Shown one piece after another: positions 25,218-34,708 of a stretch of 64,000 nucleotides of DNA. The stretch covers positions 62,001 to 126,000 of the forward strand of contig CAILUT010000056.1 of NCBI GenBank assembly GCA_903837495.1, written 5' to 3'. Made by a program: the position numbers and the translations under genes. Below the pieces are notes generated by a model. It made no database searches. It worked only from the letters and a program-made list of their open reading frames with translations, and was not told where the DNA came from. The number at the start of each line of letters is the position of its first letter. Positions within the stretch are counted from its first letter, which is position 1. This DNA comes from an uncultured Flavobacteriales bacterium (GTDB lineage Bacteria; Bacteroidota; Bacteroidia; CAIKAF01).

Positions 25218-27785
25218 ATGGTTTTTATGCGACTCAAAAAAGGCCTTTTAACAGCTGTAATTTTCATGGGTTTGGGGTTTTCGGTTCAAGCCCAACAGTC
25301 TTGCTATCAAAATCCTTCGCTTGAAGGGCCATCTCAGGCACACGTAGTTCCAGCCCCCTGGCAGGCCTGCTATGGTTCGCCCGACACCCAGCCGGGCCAG
25401 TGGGGATTTACACAGCCCCCTTCAAATGGAACAAGCTATGTTAGTGCCTTGCACGACGGCTATTCCCCTAACGGGTATGCCGAAGGAATGACCCAACTGT
25501 TAACGCCCTGTTTGGTTGCCGGTCAAACCTATACCATTTCTGTTGACCTAGCTCATTCTCCGGTTTACAATACCGCGTCGCCCGGAGATTGCCCCAGTTC
25601 TTTGGCCATTTATGGTGGGAATTCTTCGTGTGGAATTGCGGAAACCCTGTACACCTCTGGGCCTATTACCCATACCAACTGGCAAACCTACAGCATTACA
25701 TTTACGCCCAGCCAAAGCTATTGCTACATTAGTTTTGCACCGTATTTTGTTCAGTCTTGTTCGGGGTACATCAACATTATGATTGACAATTTTTCCTGCG
25801 TAGAAAACGTGGCCATCCAAACCACATCTACTCCGGTTTCTTGCCCAGGCAACTGCGATGGAACCGTTAGTGCTACGCCCAATTCGGGTGTTCCACCGTT
25901 CACTTATTTATGGACTCCCGGAAATCACACAACTCAAACAGTGAATAATCTGTGTGCTGGAACCTACCAAGTTGCCGTTACCGATGCAAATGGCAGTACG
26001 GCAACTTCCTCGGTTGATGTTTTAAGTCCACAACCCATTACAGCCAGTTTCCAAACCGTGAATCCCCTTTGCTCTGGCTTGCCCAGCGGCAGCACTCAGG
26101 TTTCGGGGAATGGAGGCAATGGTGTTTTCTCCTATTCTTGGAGTCCCGGCGGCTTAACAGGCCCTTACATTTCAGGCTTGACCGCGGGCACCTATGTGGT
26201 TACAGTAACCGATACAAACGGCTGCATTGGTACCGACAGCGTAGTAATTAATGCCCCTGCACCCATCAACATTGCTCCTCCGCAGGTGAGTCCTATTTCC
26301 TGTTTTGGTAATACCAATGGGGGAATTGTTTTTAGTGTATCTGGAGGAACAGGAAACCTGCAAACCAGTTGGAATCCGAACCTAGGCAGCGGCACGCAGT
26401 TGCAAAACCTTGGCCCAGGCACCTATATTTTATCTGTAATTGACGACAACGGTTGTACGGCAGCCGATACCGTTGTTCTTGTTGAGCCGGCTGTTTTGCA
26501 GCACAACATGGCCAGCACCCAAGTACTTTGCCACGATTTGGCCAATGGAACTGCACAGGTTAGTCCGCAAGGAGGAACCGCCCCGTATCAATATGTATGG
26601 TCAAGTGGCCAAAATTCAGGCAGCATAACCGGTTTGGATACCGGGGCTTATGTTGTTTTGATTACGGACGCCAACGGTTGTACCGACACCGGATTGGTTC
26701 TCATCAATCAGCCGCCTACATTGGCCATCAGCCTTCAGTTTGGGGATTCTATTTGTCAGGGTACTTCTATGGGTTTAAGTACTCAGTTGCTGTCGCCCGG
26801 AGCGGGCGGGGCAGGCTATTCTTGGCATACAGGGCAGACTACAGCCTCCATTCAGCCTGTGGCAAATTCCTCGGGACCAACGCCCATTTGGGTCATGGTA
26901 ACCGATGCGAACGGATGTACCTTCCGAATTGATTCATTGATTCAGGTGGGCAGCGTTCCACAGGTTCAACTTAGCCTGCCCGACATTTGTGCAGGAGAAA
27001 ACCAAGCTTTTGCCTACCAGATTGCAAACCCGCACGGTCAGGTTCTGCAGCATTTGTTTGAGCTAGAACGCAATGGAATGCCCTATGTGGGGCCTGTTGA
27101 CACCTTGAATCCGGAATTTGATTTAAATCAACCCGGTCAATATACCTACAGCCTACAGGTGGCCACCGATTTCGGTTGCCAAGCTTCGGTTCAGGGTTCT
27201 TTCGAGGTATTCCCGCTGCCTACCGCATCGTTTACTCCCGACCCTTTCTGTTTTTACGAGGTTACCCTTATCAATACCTCGACCGGCGGAACCGGCATAC
27301 TCAATCCCACCTGGACCGTTCCGGGCTGGAATGGCGATACCCTAATAGTGGGTCAAAATGAAGCCCTGCATGTTTTCCCCAACGTATTGTCAGCCCCAGT
27401 GACGCTGTGGGTTACCGACGCCAACGGATGCCGAGACGACAGCACCCAAACCATTGATATTATTGGGGTGCCAGATCCGCCTGCCATGCCCAACGTATTG
27501 ACCTTAAATCCAGAAATGACAGGAAACGACCGGCTGGATTTTATGGTGTTTGCTCCGTTCTTCAACCTCTGCTACGATTACACCCTTCGCGTTTTCAACC
27601 GTTGGGGCGTAGAGGTGTTTTCGACAAACAATACCACGAATCAACCCGATTTGACCTGCCAATCTTGTTTTAAAAGCCTAAACCAAGCAGGGCAAGAGTT
27701 AAGCAACGGTACTTATTTTTGGGTTATTCATGGTTCCGAAGGCTTAGAAATGAACGGACGCTTCTCCATTTTTCGAAGGGATTAA
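25218..27785 (+). CDS. Secreted SprB-repeat protein with type B T9SS sorting domain
   Basis: An 855-residue surface or secreted protein. It has a signal peptide ending FSVQAQ, an N-terminal carbohydrate-binding-like region (about 30-195), then four SprB-type repeats of about 72 residues (about 198-490). Each repeat carries a CxGxxxG-like start and a TYxVxVTDxNGC end. PKD-like segments follow, with a C-terminal gliding-motility type B domain (FNLCYDYTLRVFNRWGVEVF ... NGTYFWVIHG). SprB repeats occur in gliding adhesins, but this protein is short for an adhesin. ATG 25227 is an alternative start. Confidence 0.87.
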   Translation: MVFMRLKKGLLTAVIFMGLGFSVQAQQSCYQNPSLEGPSQAHVVPAPWQACYGSPDTQPGQWGFTQPPSNGTSYVSALHDGYSPNGYAEGMTQLLTPCLVAGQTYTISVDLAHSPVYNTASPGDCPSSLAIYGGNSSCGIAETLYTSGPITHTNWQTYSITFTPSQSYCYISFAPYFVQSCSGYINIMIDNFSCVENVAIQTTSTPVSCPGNCDGTVSATPNSGVPPFTYLWTPGNHTTQTVNNLCAGTYQVAVTDANGSTATSSVDVLSPQPITASFQTVNPLCSGLPSGSTQVSGNGGNGVFSYSWSPGGLTGPYISGLTAGTYVVTVTDTNGCIGTDSVVINAPAPINIAPPQVSPISCFGNTNGGIVFSVSGGTGNLQTSWNPNLGSGTQLQNLGPGTYILSVIDDNGCTAADTVVLVEPAVLQHNMASTQVLCHDLANGTAQVSPQGGTAPYQYVWSSGQNSGSITGLDTGAYVVLITDANGCTDTGLVLINQPPTLAISLQFGDSICQGTSMGLSTQLLSPGAGGAGYSWHTGQTTASIQPVANSSGPTPIWVMVTDANGCTFRIDSLIQVGSVPQVQLSLPDICAGENQAFAYQIANPHGQVLQHLFELERNGMPYVGPVDTLNPEFDLNQPGQYTYSLQVATDFGCQASVQGSFEVFPLPTASFTPDPFCFYEVTLINTSTGGTGILNPTWTVPGWNGDTLIVGQNEALHVFPNVLSAPVTLWVTDANGCRDDSTQTIDIIGVPDPPAMPNVLTLNPEMTGNDRLDFMVFAPFFNLCYDYTLRVFNRWGVEVFSTNNTTNQPDLTCQSCFKSLNQAGQELSNGTYFWVIHGSEGLEMNGRFSIFRRD

Positions 27786-27862
27786 CATTCCTAGGCCGCA
27801 TTCGTTTTAGTGTTGTTATGCAATTGTGCAGGTCTGTATTTTTATAGTACCGGCAATCAACC

Positions 27863-27870
27863 TACCTTAG
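27863..27870 (+). promoter_or_regulatory. -7-like box for the GT9 gene
   Basis: TACCTTAG (one mismatch to TAnnTTTG) ends 4 nt before ATG 27875, implying a leaderless or nearly leaderless transcript. Confidence 0.45.
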
Positions 27871-27874
27871 CGAT

Positions 27875-28906
27875 ATGTTAGAGGTGAAGCCGAGAAAGTT
27901 GCCCCAGCGAATTGGAATCATTCGGATAAGTTCCTTGGGCGATATCGTGTTAATTAGCCCAATCATTCGGTGTTTATATCAACAACTTGAGCAGCCCGAA
28001 CTAATATTGCTCACCCATAAGGACATGTTGCCTTTGTTCGAGCACAATCCCTTTTTGCACAAAGCAATTGCCTACGATCCTGCTGAGCCTGGAAAAAGCG
28101 CAGCCGAGTTTTTAGCTTGCATGCTGGATTTAATTGTTGACCTTCAAAAAAACCTGCGCAGTTCTTTTTTAAAGTTGGGTGCGGGACTTCCTGTGCTAAC
28201 CTTTTCAAAACAGAACGTTCGGAAATGGAAAATGGTCAATTTAAAAAATGGCCAAGGGTGTAGGCATGTCGTTTTGCGGATGCTTCAAGGATTGAATGCC
28301 CTGGGGATATCGGACGATGGATTGGGGGTGGAATTGCATTTGCCAGCGGAAGAAACCTCGGAAGATTCTTGGAAGCAGCGGCTTCATGGGGGCTATATAG
28401 CCATAGGCATAGGTTCGGCCCATGCCACCAAAGCCTTGTCCATGGAATTCCTTTCCTCTTTTTTGGCAAGGCAATCTCTACCCTGTGTTTTGTTGGGTGG
28501 CCCTAACGATCAATTGAAAGGGGAGGCACTGCAGGCCAAGTTTCCCGAACGGGTTCGGTCTCTGTGCGGCCAAACCGACCTGCTTACCACCGCTTATTGG
28601 GTTCGAGATTCGGCCCACGTAGTTAGTGGTGATTCCTTTATAATGCACCTGGCAGCTTGTTTTTCAAAGCCGCTCGATGTTGTTTGGACCAATACCGTTC
28701 CTGAATTTGGTATGGAGCCCTACTATGGCACCGCCCAAGCCTTTAAAGCCAAGTACCACCAAACAAAAGAGTTGAATTGCCGCCCCTGCACTAAAACCGG
28801 ATTTTCTGCTTGCCCCAAAGGGCATTTTAACTGCATGAATCGGATTTCGGCATGGATTGTGCAGCCCAGCTTAGATATGGTCTTCGATGAAGCCGCAACA
28901 TTTTAG
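27875..28906 (+). CDS. GT9 family glycosyltransferase (heptosyltransferase-like)
   Basis: A 343-residue GT-B enzyme of the ADP-heptose:LPS heptosyltransferase family. The N-terminal IGIIRISSLGDIVLISPIIRCL is diagnostic. The C-terminal ARDSAHVVSGDSFIMHLAA-like segment (residues about 245-265) is the donor-binding region. It probably transfers a heptose or similar sugar to the lipid A-core in the cytosol. The cysteine-rich stretch NCRPCTKTGFSACPKGHFNCM near the C-terminus is common in this family. No partner LPS genes are adjacent. Confidence 0.88.
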   Translation: MLEVKPRKLPQRIGIIRISSLGDIVLISPIIRCLYQQLEQPELILLTHKDMLPLFEHNPFLHKAIAYDPAEPGKSAAEFLACMLDLIVDLQKNLRSSFLKLGAGLPVLTFSKQNVRKWKMVNLKNGQGCRHVVLRMLQGLNALGISDDGLGVELHLPAEETSEDSWKQRLHGGYIAIGIGSAHATKALSMEFLSSFLARQSLPCVLLGGPNDQLKGEALQAKFPERVRSLCGQTDLLTTAYWVRDSAHVVSGDSFIMHLAACFSKPLDVVWTNTVPEFGMEPYYGTAQAFKAKYHQTKELNCRPCTKTGFSACPKGHFNCMNRISAWIVQPSLDMVFDEAATF

Positions 28907-28934
28907 TAAACTTGTACCCTACAATACATCATCC

Positions 28935-29459
28935 ATGAAAACCAACATCCTGTCTTCGTTTATTGTTTTCGGTTTTATGTTCTTAGCAACCCTGAAAGCC
29001 CAAAAGCAATATTCCTTGCCAACGGCCGATGTACAAGATTTAAAAGGGCAAACCGTTTCAACCTCAACCTTTTCAAACGAAGGGAAGCCCATGATCATTA
29101 GTTTTTGGGCAACCTGGTGCAAGCCTTGCATCGCAGAGTTAAGCGCAATACATGAAGAATATGAAGCTTGGGCCGAAGAAACGGGAGTGAAATTGGTGGC
29201 GATATCGGTGGACGATCAACGCAACGTGGCCAAGGTCGCCCCATTTGTGAATGGCCGAGGCTGGAATTATGAGGTGTATTGTGACCCGAACGGCAATTTT
29301 AAACGGGCCATGTCGGTGAATACCGTTCCACATACGTTTTTACTCGATGGACAAGGAAATATTGTTTGGCAACACAACGCCTACAATCCTGGCGATGAAG
29401 AACACTTGTTTGAAATGATTGAAAAGGTGGCGGCAGGCAAATTGCCGGAGTCCAAATAA
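28935..29459 (+). CDS. TlpA-like thiol-disulfide oxidoreductase
   Basis: A 174-residue thioredoxin-fold protein exported by a signal peptide (MKTNILSSFIVFGFMFLATLKAQ). The active site is WATWCKPC with Cys62 and Cys65, and VNTVPHTFLLD carries the cis-Pro. The frame is open from 28887, but ATG 28935 gives the signal peptide. It is followed by DUF6029 (8-bp gap) and Omp28 genes, so it probably reduces or oxidises disulfides of those or other exported proteins. Confidence 0.9.
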   Translation: MKTNILSSFIVFGFMFLATLKAQKQYSLPTADVQDLKGQTVSTSTFSNEGKPMIISFWATWCKPCIAELSAIHEEYEAWAEETGVKLVAISVDDQRNVAKVAPFVNGRGWNYEVYCDPNGNFKRAMSVNTVPHTFLLDGQGNIVWQHNAYNPGDEEHLFEMIEKVAAGKLPESK

Positions 29460-29467
29460 GGCCATTC

Positions 29468-31141
29468 ATGAAAAACCTACTTCTTATTTTAGGCCTTTTT
29501 GGCTTTGGATCTTTTTTGCATTCCCAATCTGCCACCGATTACGGTGAAATACACGGGAATGTGGGCATTGACGCTCAATATTATTTGGACGATGCGGCCA
29601 TAAATACCCAGCCGGTTCCAGACATTTTTCGGGCGAATTCGTTTTTAAATTTGGTGTACACCCGAGGCGATTTTAGGGCAGGCTTGCGGTACGAAGCCTA
29701 TATGCCCAAACCCCTACTGGGTTTCCCCGTTGCTTTTGAAGGGCACGGTATCCCTTTTCGATATGCTGGATATACCTTGGGCCGCTTAGACATAACGGCC
29801 GGAAATTTCTACGAACAATTTGGAAACGGTTTGATTTTACGGTCTTACGAGGAGCGGGCTTTGGGGTTTGACAATGCCCTTGACGGAGTTCGCCTAAAAT
29901 ACCAACCTGTTGATGGCCTTCGCTTGACGGGGTTTATAGCCCGTCAACGGTTTTATTGGCAATACAGCCCTGGAAACATTAAAGGCTTTGATGCAGAATT
30001 AACCCTAAGGGAATTTTTGCCCAAAGCAGATTGGAAAAAATGGAATTTAATTGTGGGCGGCAGTTTTGTAAGTCGATACCAGCCGGGCCAAGAAATTGCC
30101 AACCCAGACAATCCCGCCAACCTTCTTGAAATCCCCTTAAACGTGGGCAGCTTTTCGGGTAGATTGAACATAGGTTATGCCGGCTTTCAGTTGAACGCCG
30201 AATATGCCTACAAAATCAACGACCCCAATGCGCTGAATAAATTTATTTATAAACCTGGAACGGCGGCTTACCTAAGTGCGGCCTACTCAACAAAAGGCTT
30301 GGGAATCAGCCTGCAAGCAAAACGCGTAGAAAACTTTGACTTTCGCAGCGACCGGAATGCCCAAGGCAACGATTTGCTGCTGAACTTTATTCCCATGCTC
30401 AACAAACAACACACCTATGCCTTGCCCGCCAGCATTTACCCCTACGCCGTTCAAGCCAACAGCGAACTGGGCTGGCAAGCCGATGTGAACTTTACCACGC
30501 CCAAATGGCTAAAAAAGAAGTACGCTACCACAGTTAATTTAAATTTTAGCATGGTGTCGGCCCTAGATACCACCCCCACCGGCGATCGATACGGATACAC
30601 CAGCTCGGCCTTTGATTTCGGAAAACAGTATTACATGGATGCCAACATTGAGGTACAACAACCCTTGGGAAAGAAGACCAAATTATCGGTGATGTACATG
30701 TATTTGTGGCAAAATCAACGCTTGGTGCAAGGACAGGGAACCACCGAAGACAACGTGATTGCGGCCCACATCGCCGTCGTTGATGCCACTTGGAAAGTAG
30801 CGAAAAAACACACCCTGCGCTTTGAACTGCAGCACCTTGCAACCCCCGCGCTCCAAAATCCGTTAAATACCTTGGTAAATGGAAGCTGGGCCATGGCCTT
30901 GGTGGAGTACAATTTTAATCCTTTGTTTTTTGCTAGCGTAATGAACCAATGGAGCTACGGCAACCCAGACGAGAAAAAGCAAATCCATTACCCAACGGCA
31001 ATGGTTGGCGTAACCTTGAAAACCACCCGAATTGCCATTGGATACGGACGGCAACGAGAAGGAATTATTTGCATTGGGGGTGTATGCCGCCAAGTGCCTG
31101 CCAGCAATGGCTTAACCTTTTCTTTGATGAGCAGTTTTTAA
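29468..31141 (+). CDS. DUF6029 family outer-membrane protein
   Basis: A 557-residue protein with signal peptide (to FLHSQ) and a barrel-like pattern of alternating strands. The segments YGEIHGNVGIDAQYYLDD, RYAGYTLGRLDITAGNFYEQFGNGLILRSYEER and DGVRLKYQP are typical of DUF6029, a Bacteroidota-specific family. It ends with an aromatic residue (MSSF), as outer-membrane barrels do. It sits between a TlpA-like protein and an Omp28 lipoprotein. The transported substrate, if any, is unknown. Confidence 0.85.
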   Translation: MKNLLLILGLFGFGSFLHSQSATDYGEIHGNVGIDAQYYLDDAAINTQPVPDIFRANSFLNLVYTRGDFRAGLRYEAYMPKPLLGFPVAFEGHGIPFRYAGYTLGRLDITAGNFYEQFGNGLILRSYEERALGFDNALDGVRLKYQPVDGLRLTGFIARQRFYWQYSPGNIKGFDAELTLREFLPKADWKKWNLIVGGSFVSRYQPGQEIANPDNPANLLEIPLNVGSFSGRLNIGYAGFQLNAEYAYKINDPNALNKFIYKPGTAAYLSAAYSTKGLGISLQAKRVENFDFRSDRNAQGNDLLLNFIPMLNKQHTYALPASIYPYAVQANSELGWQADVNFTTPKWLKKKYATTVNLNFSMVSALDTTPTGDRYGYTSSAFDFGKQYYMDANIEVQQPLGKKTKLSVMYMYLWQNQRLVQGQGTTEDNVIAAHIAVVDATWKVAKKHTLRFELQHLATPALQNPLNTLVNGSWAMALVEYNFNPLFFASVMNQWSYGNPDEKKQIHYPTAMVGVTLKTTRIAIGYGRQREGIICIGGVCRQVPASNGLTFSLMSSF

Positions 31142-31158
31142 TTTAAAAATTCAAGCAC

Positions 31159-32031
31159 ATGAAATACGCTGTTTTGCTGCTGCTAGGGCTCTTTTTCTTC
31201 TTGTTTCCAAGCTGCGATATCATTGAAGACCCCGATGGGCCACCGGCTCCAACGGTTCCCTTTTGCACGGATACCCCTGCTTTTCAGCCTAGGCTGAATC
31301 CAGAAATTAAGGTGTTGTTGGAAGATTATACTGGGCATAGGTGCGGAAATTGCCCTTTGGCCGCCTCAAAATTGCACGATTTGCAGGAAGAACACCCCGG
31401 GCAAGTGGTTGGCTTGGCCCTGCATGCTCAAGCCGCCGGCTATTTTACTGCACCAAAAACAGGGCTTACCTTTACCCACGACTTTAGAAATGAAGTGAGC
31501 AATACCCTAGACGACTACTTTCAGGTGGCAGCCACCGGATTGCCAAAAGGGGTGATTAACCGCAAACGCGTGAATGGAGCTTACGATTTGCCCATTTCAA
31601 TCTGGGGTCAGATTCTACAGCAAGAATTAAATGCAAGTCAAACCGCCGATTTGCAGGTTAAAACCATTTGGGACAGCAGCACCTCGTCCTTGTGTGCTTT
31701 TGTTTTTGTGGAACAACTTTCGGGAAGTTTGCCCGACAGTTTGATGCTGAGTGTGTATCTGGTCGAGAATGATTTTGTGAATTGGCAAGCAGACTATTCA
31801 ATACCCGGAGAAGAAATTGAGCAGTACACGCACAACCATATTTTGCGCAGCAGCTTGGGGCCCATTTGGGGAAAGCCAGTAAAACTGAACTCCAATGCCG
31901 CTGTGGTTTCGTTTAGCAAAAACGTTTCGGGCGCAACTTGGGTTATGAGCAATTGCACTGTGGTTGCCGTTTTGCAAAATGGGCTTAGCCGAGAGGTGAT
32001 TCAGGTTGAAGAGGTTGCAGCCTTGCCATAA
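31159..32031 (+). CDS. Omp28-related outer-membrane lipoprotein
   Basis: A 290-residue lipoprotein (lipobox LFPSC, Cys19) with a thioredoxin-like Omp28 domain. DYTGHRCGNCPLAASKL holds a CxxC pair (Cys62, Cys65), followed by the TGLPKGVINR loop with the cis-Pro position. Omp28 proteins are surface or outer-membrane proteins with a redox-type fold and uncertain function. It is the third gene of the TlpA-DUF6029-Omp28 run. Confidence 0.88.
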   Translation: MKYAVLLLLGLFFFLFPSCDIIEDPDGPPAPTVPFCTDTPAFQPRLNPEIKVLLEDYTGHRCGNCPLAASKLHDLQEEHPGQVVGLALHAQAAGYFTAPKTGLTFTHDFRNEVSNTLDDYFQVAATGLPKGVINRKRVNGAYDLPISIWGQILQQELNASQTADLQVKTIWDSSTSSLCAFVFVEQLSGSLPDSLMLSVYLVENDFVNWQADYSIPGEEIEQYTHNHILRSSLGPIWGKPVKLNSNAAVVSFSKNVSGATWVMSNCTVVAVLQNGLSREVIQVEEVAALP

Positions 32032-32083
32032 ATCGAACAACCGCTTTTGGTTACATATCTTTATTAATTGCAAAGCTAAGCGC

Positions 32084-33850
32084 ATGAATATTGGATTTTG
32101 GGATTGGGTTATCATTGCTGCGTATTTTTTGCTGACCTTGGGCATAGGTTTATGGGCATCAAGGGGTTCAAGAAACAACGCGCACTCTTTTTTTTTAGCG
32201 GGCGGAAAAATGCCTTGGTGGCTTTTGGGTGTAAGTATGGTGGCCACTACCTTTTCGACCGATACGCCCAACCTAGTAGCCGGCTTGGTTCGTGAAAAGG
32301 GGGTAGCTGGGAATTGGGTTTGGTGGTCGTTCCTGCTTACAGGCATGCTAACGGTTTTTATGTATGCACGGCTTTGGAAACGTTCGGGAGTCATGACCGA
32401 TATTTCTTTTTACGAATTGCGCTACGGCGGTCCGGCCGCTGCGTTTCTTCGAGGATTTCGGGCAGTGTATTTAGGCCTGGTCTTTAATGTGCTGGTGATG
32501 GGCGCCGTTTCTCTTGCCGCGGTTAAACTGGGCTCTATATTGTTGGGCTGGCCAGGTTGGTTGACCTTGCTGCTGGCCGGAGGGGTTACCTTGGTGTATT
32601 CGGGTTTAGGCGGACTTAAAGCCGTTATTTGGACCGATTTTATGCAGTTTATTCTTGCCATGGTTGGTTCGGTTTCGGCCTGCATTTACCTGGTGAATCT
32701 GGATTCGGTGGGCGGGATGCAGGCCATGCTCAGCAATCCGTTGGTTTCTTCAAAAATGAATTTTCTGCCCGATTTTAGCGATGCCAACAGCTGGGTCCCC
32801 CTGTTGTTTGTTCCGCTGGCCGTTCAATGGTGGAGCAGTTATTATCCCGGTGCAGAACCTGGAGGGGGAGGCTACATTGTGCAGCGAATGCTCAGCGCAA
32901 AAAACGAAAAACATGCCTTGGGTGCTACGCTTTTATTTAACGTCGCCCATTATGCCCTGCGCCCTTGGCCGTGGATTTTGGTTGCTTTTGCTTCACTGGT
33001 GGTTTTCCCAGATTTGACTTCCCTTCAACAGGCATTTCCCAATCTTGCTGCCCATCAAATTCGCCACGATATGGCGTATCCTGCCATGTTGAGCCTGTTG
33101 CCTGCGGGCCTTCTTGGATTGGTGGCGGCCTCTTTGCTGGCTGCCTACATGAGTACCATGTCAACTCAATTGAATTTGGGTGCCAGTTATCTTGTGAACG
33201 ACGTTTGGTTGCGGTTTGTCAACCCCGAATCGACCGATTCGCAGCAGCTAACCGTGGGCCGTTGGGTAACGTTTGGCTCTTTGGTTTTGGGCTCTGTTTT
33301 GGGCCTTGTGCTTACCGATGCAGGGCAGGCTTTTGAATTGTTGCTCCTGTTGGGTTCGGGAACAGGGGGACTTTTTTTGTTGAGGTGGTTTTGGTGGCGC
33401 ATCAGTGCCCGCACCGAACTCATAGCCATGCTCTCTTCATTGTTGGTCGCCATTTACTTTACTTTTATCCACGATTCTTTGTCCCTTTATCCGTTGGAAT
33501 CGTATGAAAAATTAATGCTTGGCACCTTGATTACCACCTGTGTTTGGCTTGGAAGTTGCTTTATTTTACCCCCCGAAGATGAAGCTGTTTTGAAAAATTT
33601 TGTTCAAAAGGTAAAACCCGGAGGCCCCGGGTGGAAATCGGAATGGACCGCCTCGGAAGCCCAAGGCAACCTCTTTTTGTACCAATTTTTAGCCGCCACC
33701 CTGGCCATTTTATCGGTGTATGGAATGCTGCTTGCCACCGGCACAATTTTATATGGTCAACTCCCAGCTGCCGCCCTTTTGTCGGTTTTTTCTATCCTTT
33801 CAGGCTGGGCCTGCTTTCGCATGGCTAAAAGAGCTAAGTTGTGGCAATAG
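32084..33850 (+). CDS. Sodium:solute symporter family protein
   Basis: A 588-residue transporter with about 13-14 membrane helices. The N-terminal WDWVIIAAYFLLTLGIGLWASR and FFLAGGKMPWWLLGVSMVATTFS match the SSS family, and a GAEPGGGGYIVQRMLSAKNEKHAL loop is typical. The substrate (sugar, amino acid or other) is not readable. The frame extends to 32006, but ATG 32084 is preferred: a TATCTTTA box lies at 32056-32063 and the family N-terminus aligns there. Confidence 0.9.
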   Translation: MNIGFWDWVIIAAYFLLTLGIGLWASRGSRNNAHSFFLAGGKMPWWLLGVSMVATTFSTDTPNLVAGLVREKGVAGNWVWWSFLLTGMLTVFMYARLWKRSGVMTDISFYELRYGGPAAAFLRGFRAVYLGLVFNVLVMGAVSLAAVKLGSILLGWPGWLTLLLAGGVTLVYSGLGGLKAVIWTDFMQFILAMVGSVSACIYLVNLDSVGGMQAMLSNPLVSSKMNFLPDFSDANSWVPLLFVPLAVQWWSSYYPGAEPGGGGYIVQRMLSAKNEKHALGATLLFNVAHYALRPWPWILVAFASLVVFPDLTSLQQAFPNLAAHQIRHDMAYPAMLSLLPAGLLGLVAASLLAAYMSTMSTQLNLGASYLVNDVWLRFVNPESTDSQQLTVGRWVTFGSLVLGSVLGLVLTDAGQAFELLLLLGSGTGGLFLLRWFWWRISARTELIAMLSSLLVAIYFTFIHDSLSLYPLESYEKLMLGTLITTCVWLGSCFILPPEDEAVLKNFVQKVKPGGPGWKSEWTASEAQGNLFLYQFLAATLAILSVYGMLLATGTILYGQLPAAALLSVFSILSGWACFRMAKRAKLWQ

Positions 33851-33864
33851 CCCATCGTTTTCCA

Positions 33865-33872
33865 TACATTTG
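33865..33872 (+). promoter_or_regulatory. -7 box upstream of the duplicated terC start
   Basis: TACATTTG fits TAnnTTTG. It lies at the junction of the first copy of the 55-bp duplication. The matching position in the second copy is CACATTCG and no longer fits, so transcription should begin in copy 1 and read through a short upstream frame. Confidence 0.55.
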
Positions 33873-33975
33873 TCCTGAATTTTAACCCATGGATTTATCC
33901 ATCTTTTCAGAATTCGCCGCACATTCGTACTGAATTATAACCTATGGATTTATCCGTCTTTTCAGATTCCGCCGC
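33866..33975 (+). repeat. 55-bp tandem duplication covering the terC start region
   Basis: 33866-33920 and 33921-33975 are abutting direct copies differing at 7 of 55 positions. Each contains a start: ATG 33889 begins MDLSIFSEFAAHSY and stops at 33933, while ATG 33944 begins the real gene (MDLSVFSDSAAW). The first copy is therefore a 14-codon upstream frame that mimics the terC N-terminus. Confidence 0.88.
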
Positions 33976-34708
33976 TTGGGTTTCTTTGCTCACGCTAACA
34001 TTCTTAGAAATCGTGTTGGGCATCGACAACATTATTTTTATTTCCATCATCAGCAACCGATTGCCGGTACACCAACAAAAGCGCGTCCGAAATTATGGAT
34101 TGCTGCTGGCCATGGGATTCCGCTTGTTGCTGCTGCTATCCATTACCTGGATTCTTGGGTTTACTGCCCCTCTAATTAGCATTCCCCCAGTAAAATACAT
34201 CAACCTATTGAAAGTTGGGCTCGAAATTTCAATCAAAGACTTGATTTTAATGGCTGGAGGTTTGTTTTTGATTGCCAAAAGCACCACCGAGATTTTTCAT
34301 AAAATGGAGGGGCAAGATGAAGTGAAAAAAACACTGAACGCCGGTAAAGGAATGGCCATGATTTTAGCCCAAATTGTTTTGATCGATTTGGTTTTTTCTT
34401 TTGATAGCATTCTAACGGCCGTGGGATTAACCCCTTGGGTCGAAGTGATGATGATCGCCGTAGTGATTTCTATTCTGGTAATGATGGTTTTCGCCGGAGT
34501 TATCAGTAGGTTTATCAACAATAACCCATCCCTGCAAGTGTTGGCACTTAGCTTTTTAATTTTGATTGGCTTTTTGCTCCTTCTGGAAGGTTTTCACTTG
34601 GATGTGCCAAAAGGCTACCTGTATTTTGGGGTTTTGTACGCTTTGTCCATCGAGCTGCTGAACATGCGGCGGCGGCGGCGGTCCAAGGCGGCCGAGTTGA
34701 AGGAATAA
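33944..34708 (+). CDS. TerC family integral membrane protein
   Basis: A 254-residue protein with seven to eight membrane helices. The two family signatures with acidic residues in the membrane are present: LEIVLGIDNIIFISI (residues about 21-35) and LIDLVFSFDSILTAVGL. TerC/Alx-type proteins export Mn2+ or take part in metal loading of exported enzymes. It ends in a basic tail (MRRRRRSKAAELKE). Its 5' end is partly duplicated upstream. Confidence 0.92.
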   Translation: MDLSVFSDSAAWVSLLTLTFLEIVLGIDNIIFISIISNRLPVHQQKRVRNYGLLLAMGFRLLLLLSITWILGFTAPLISIPPVKYINLLKVGLEISIKDLILMAGGLFLIAKSTTEIFHKMEGQDEVKKTLNAGKGMAMILAQIVLIDLVFSFDSILTAVGLTPWVEVMMIAVVISILVMMVFAGVISRFINNNPSLQVLALSFLILIGFLLLLEGFHLDVPKGYLYFGVLYALSIELLNMRRRRRSKAAELKE

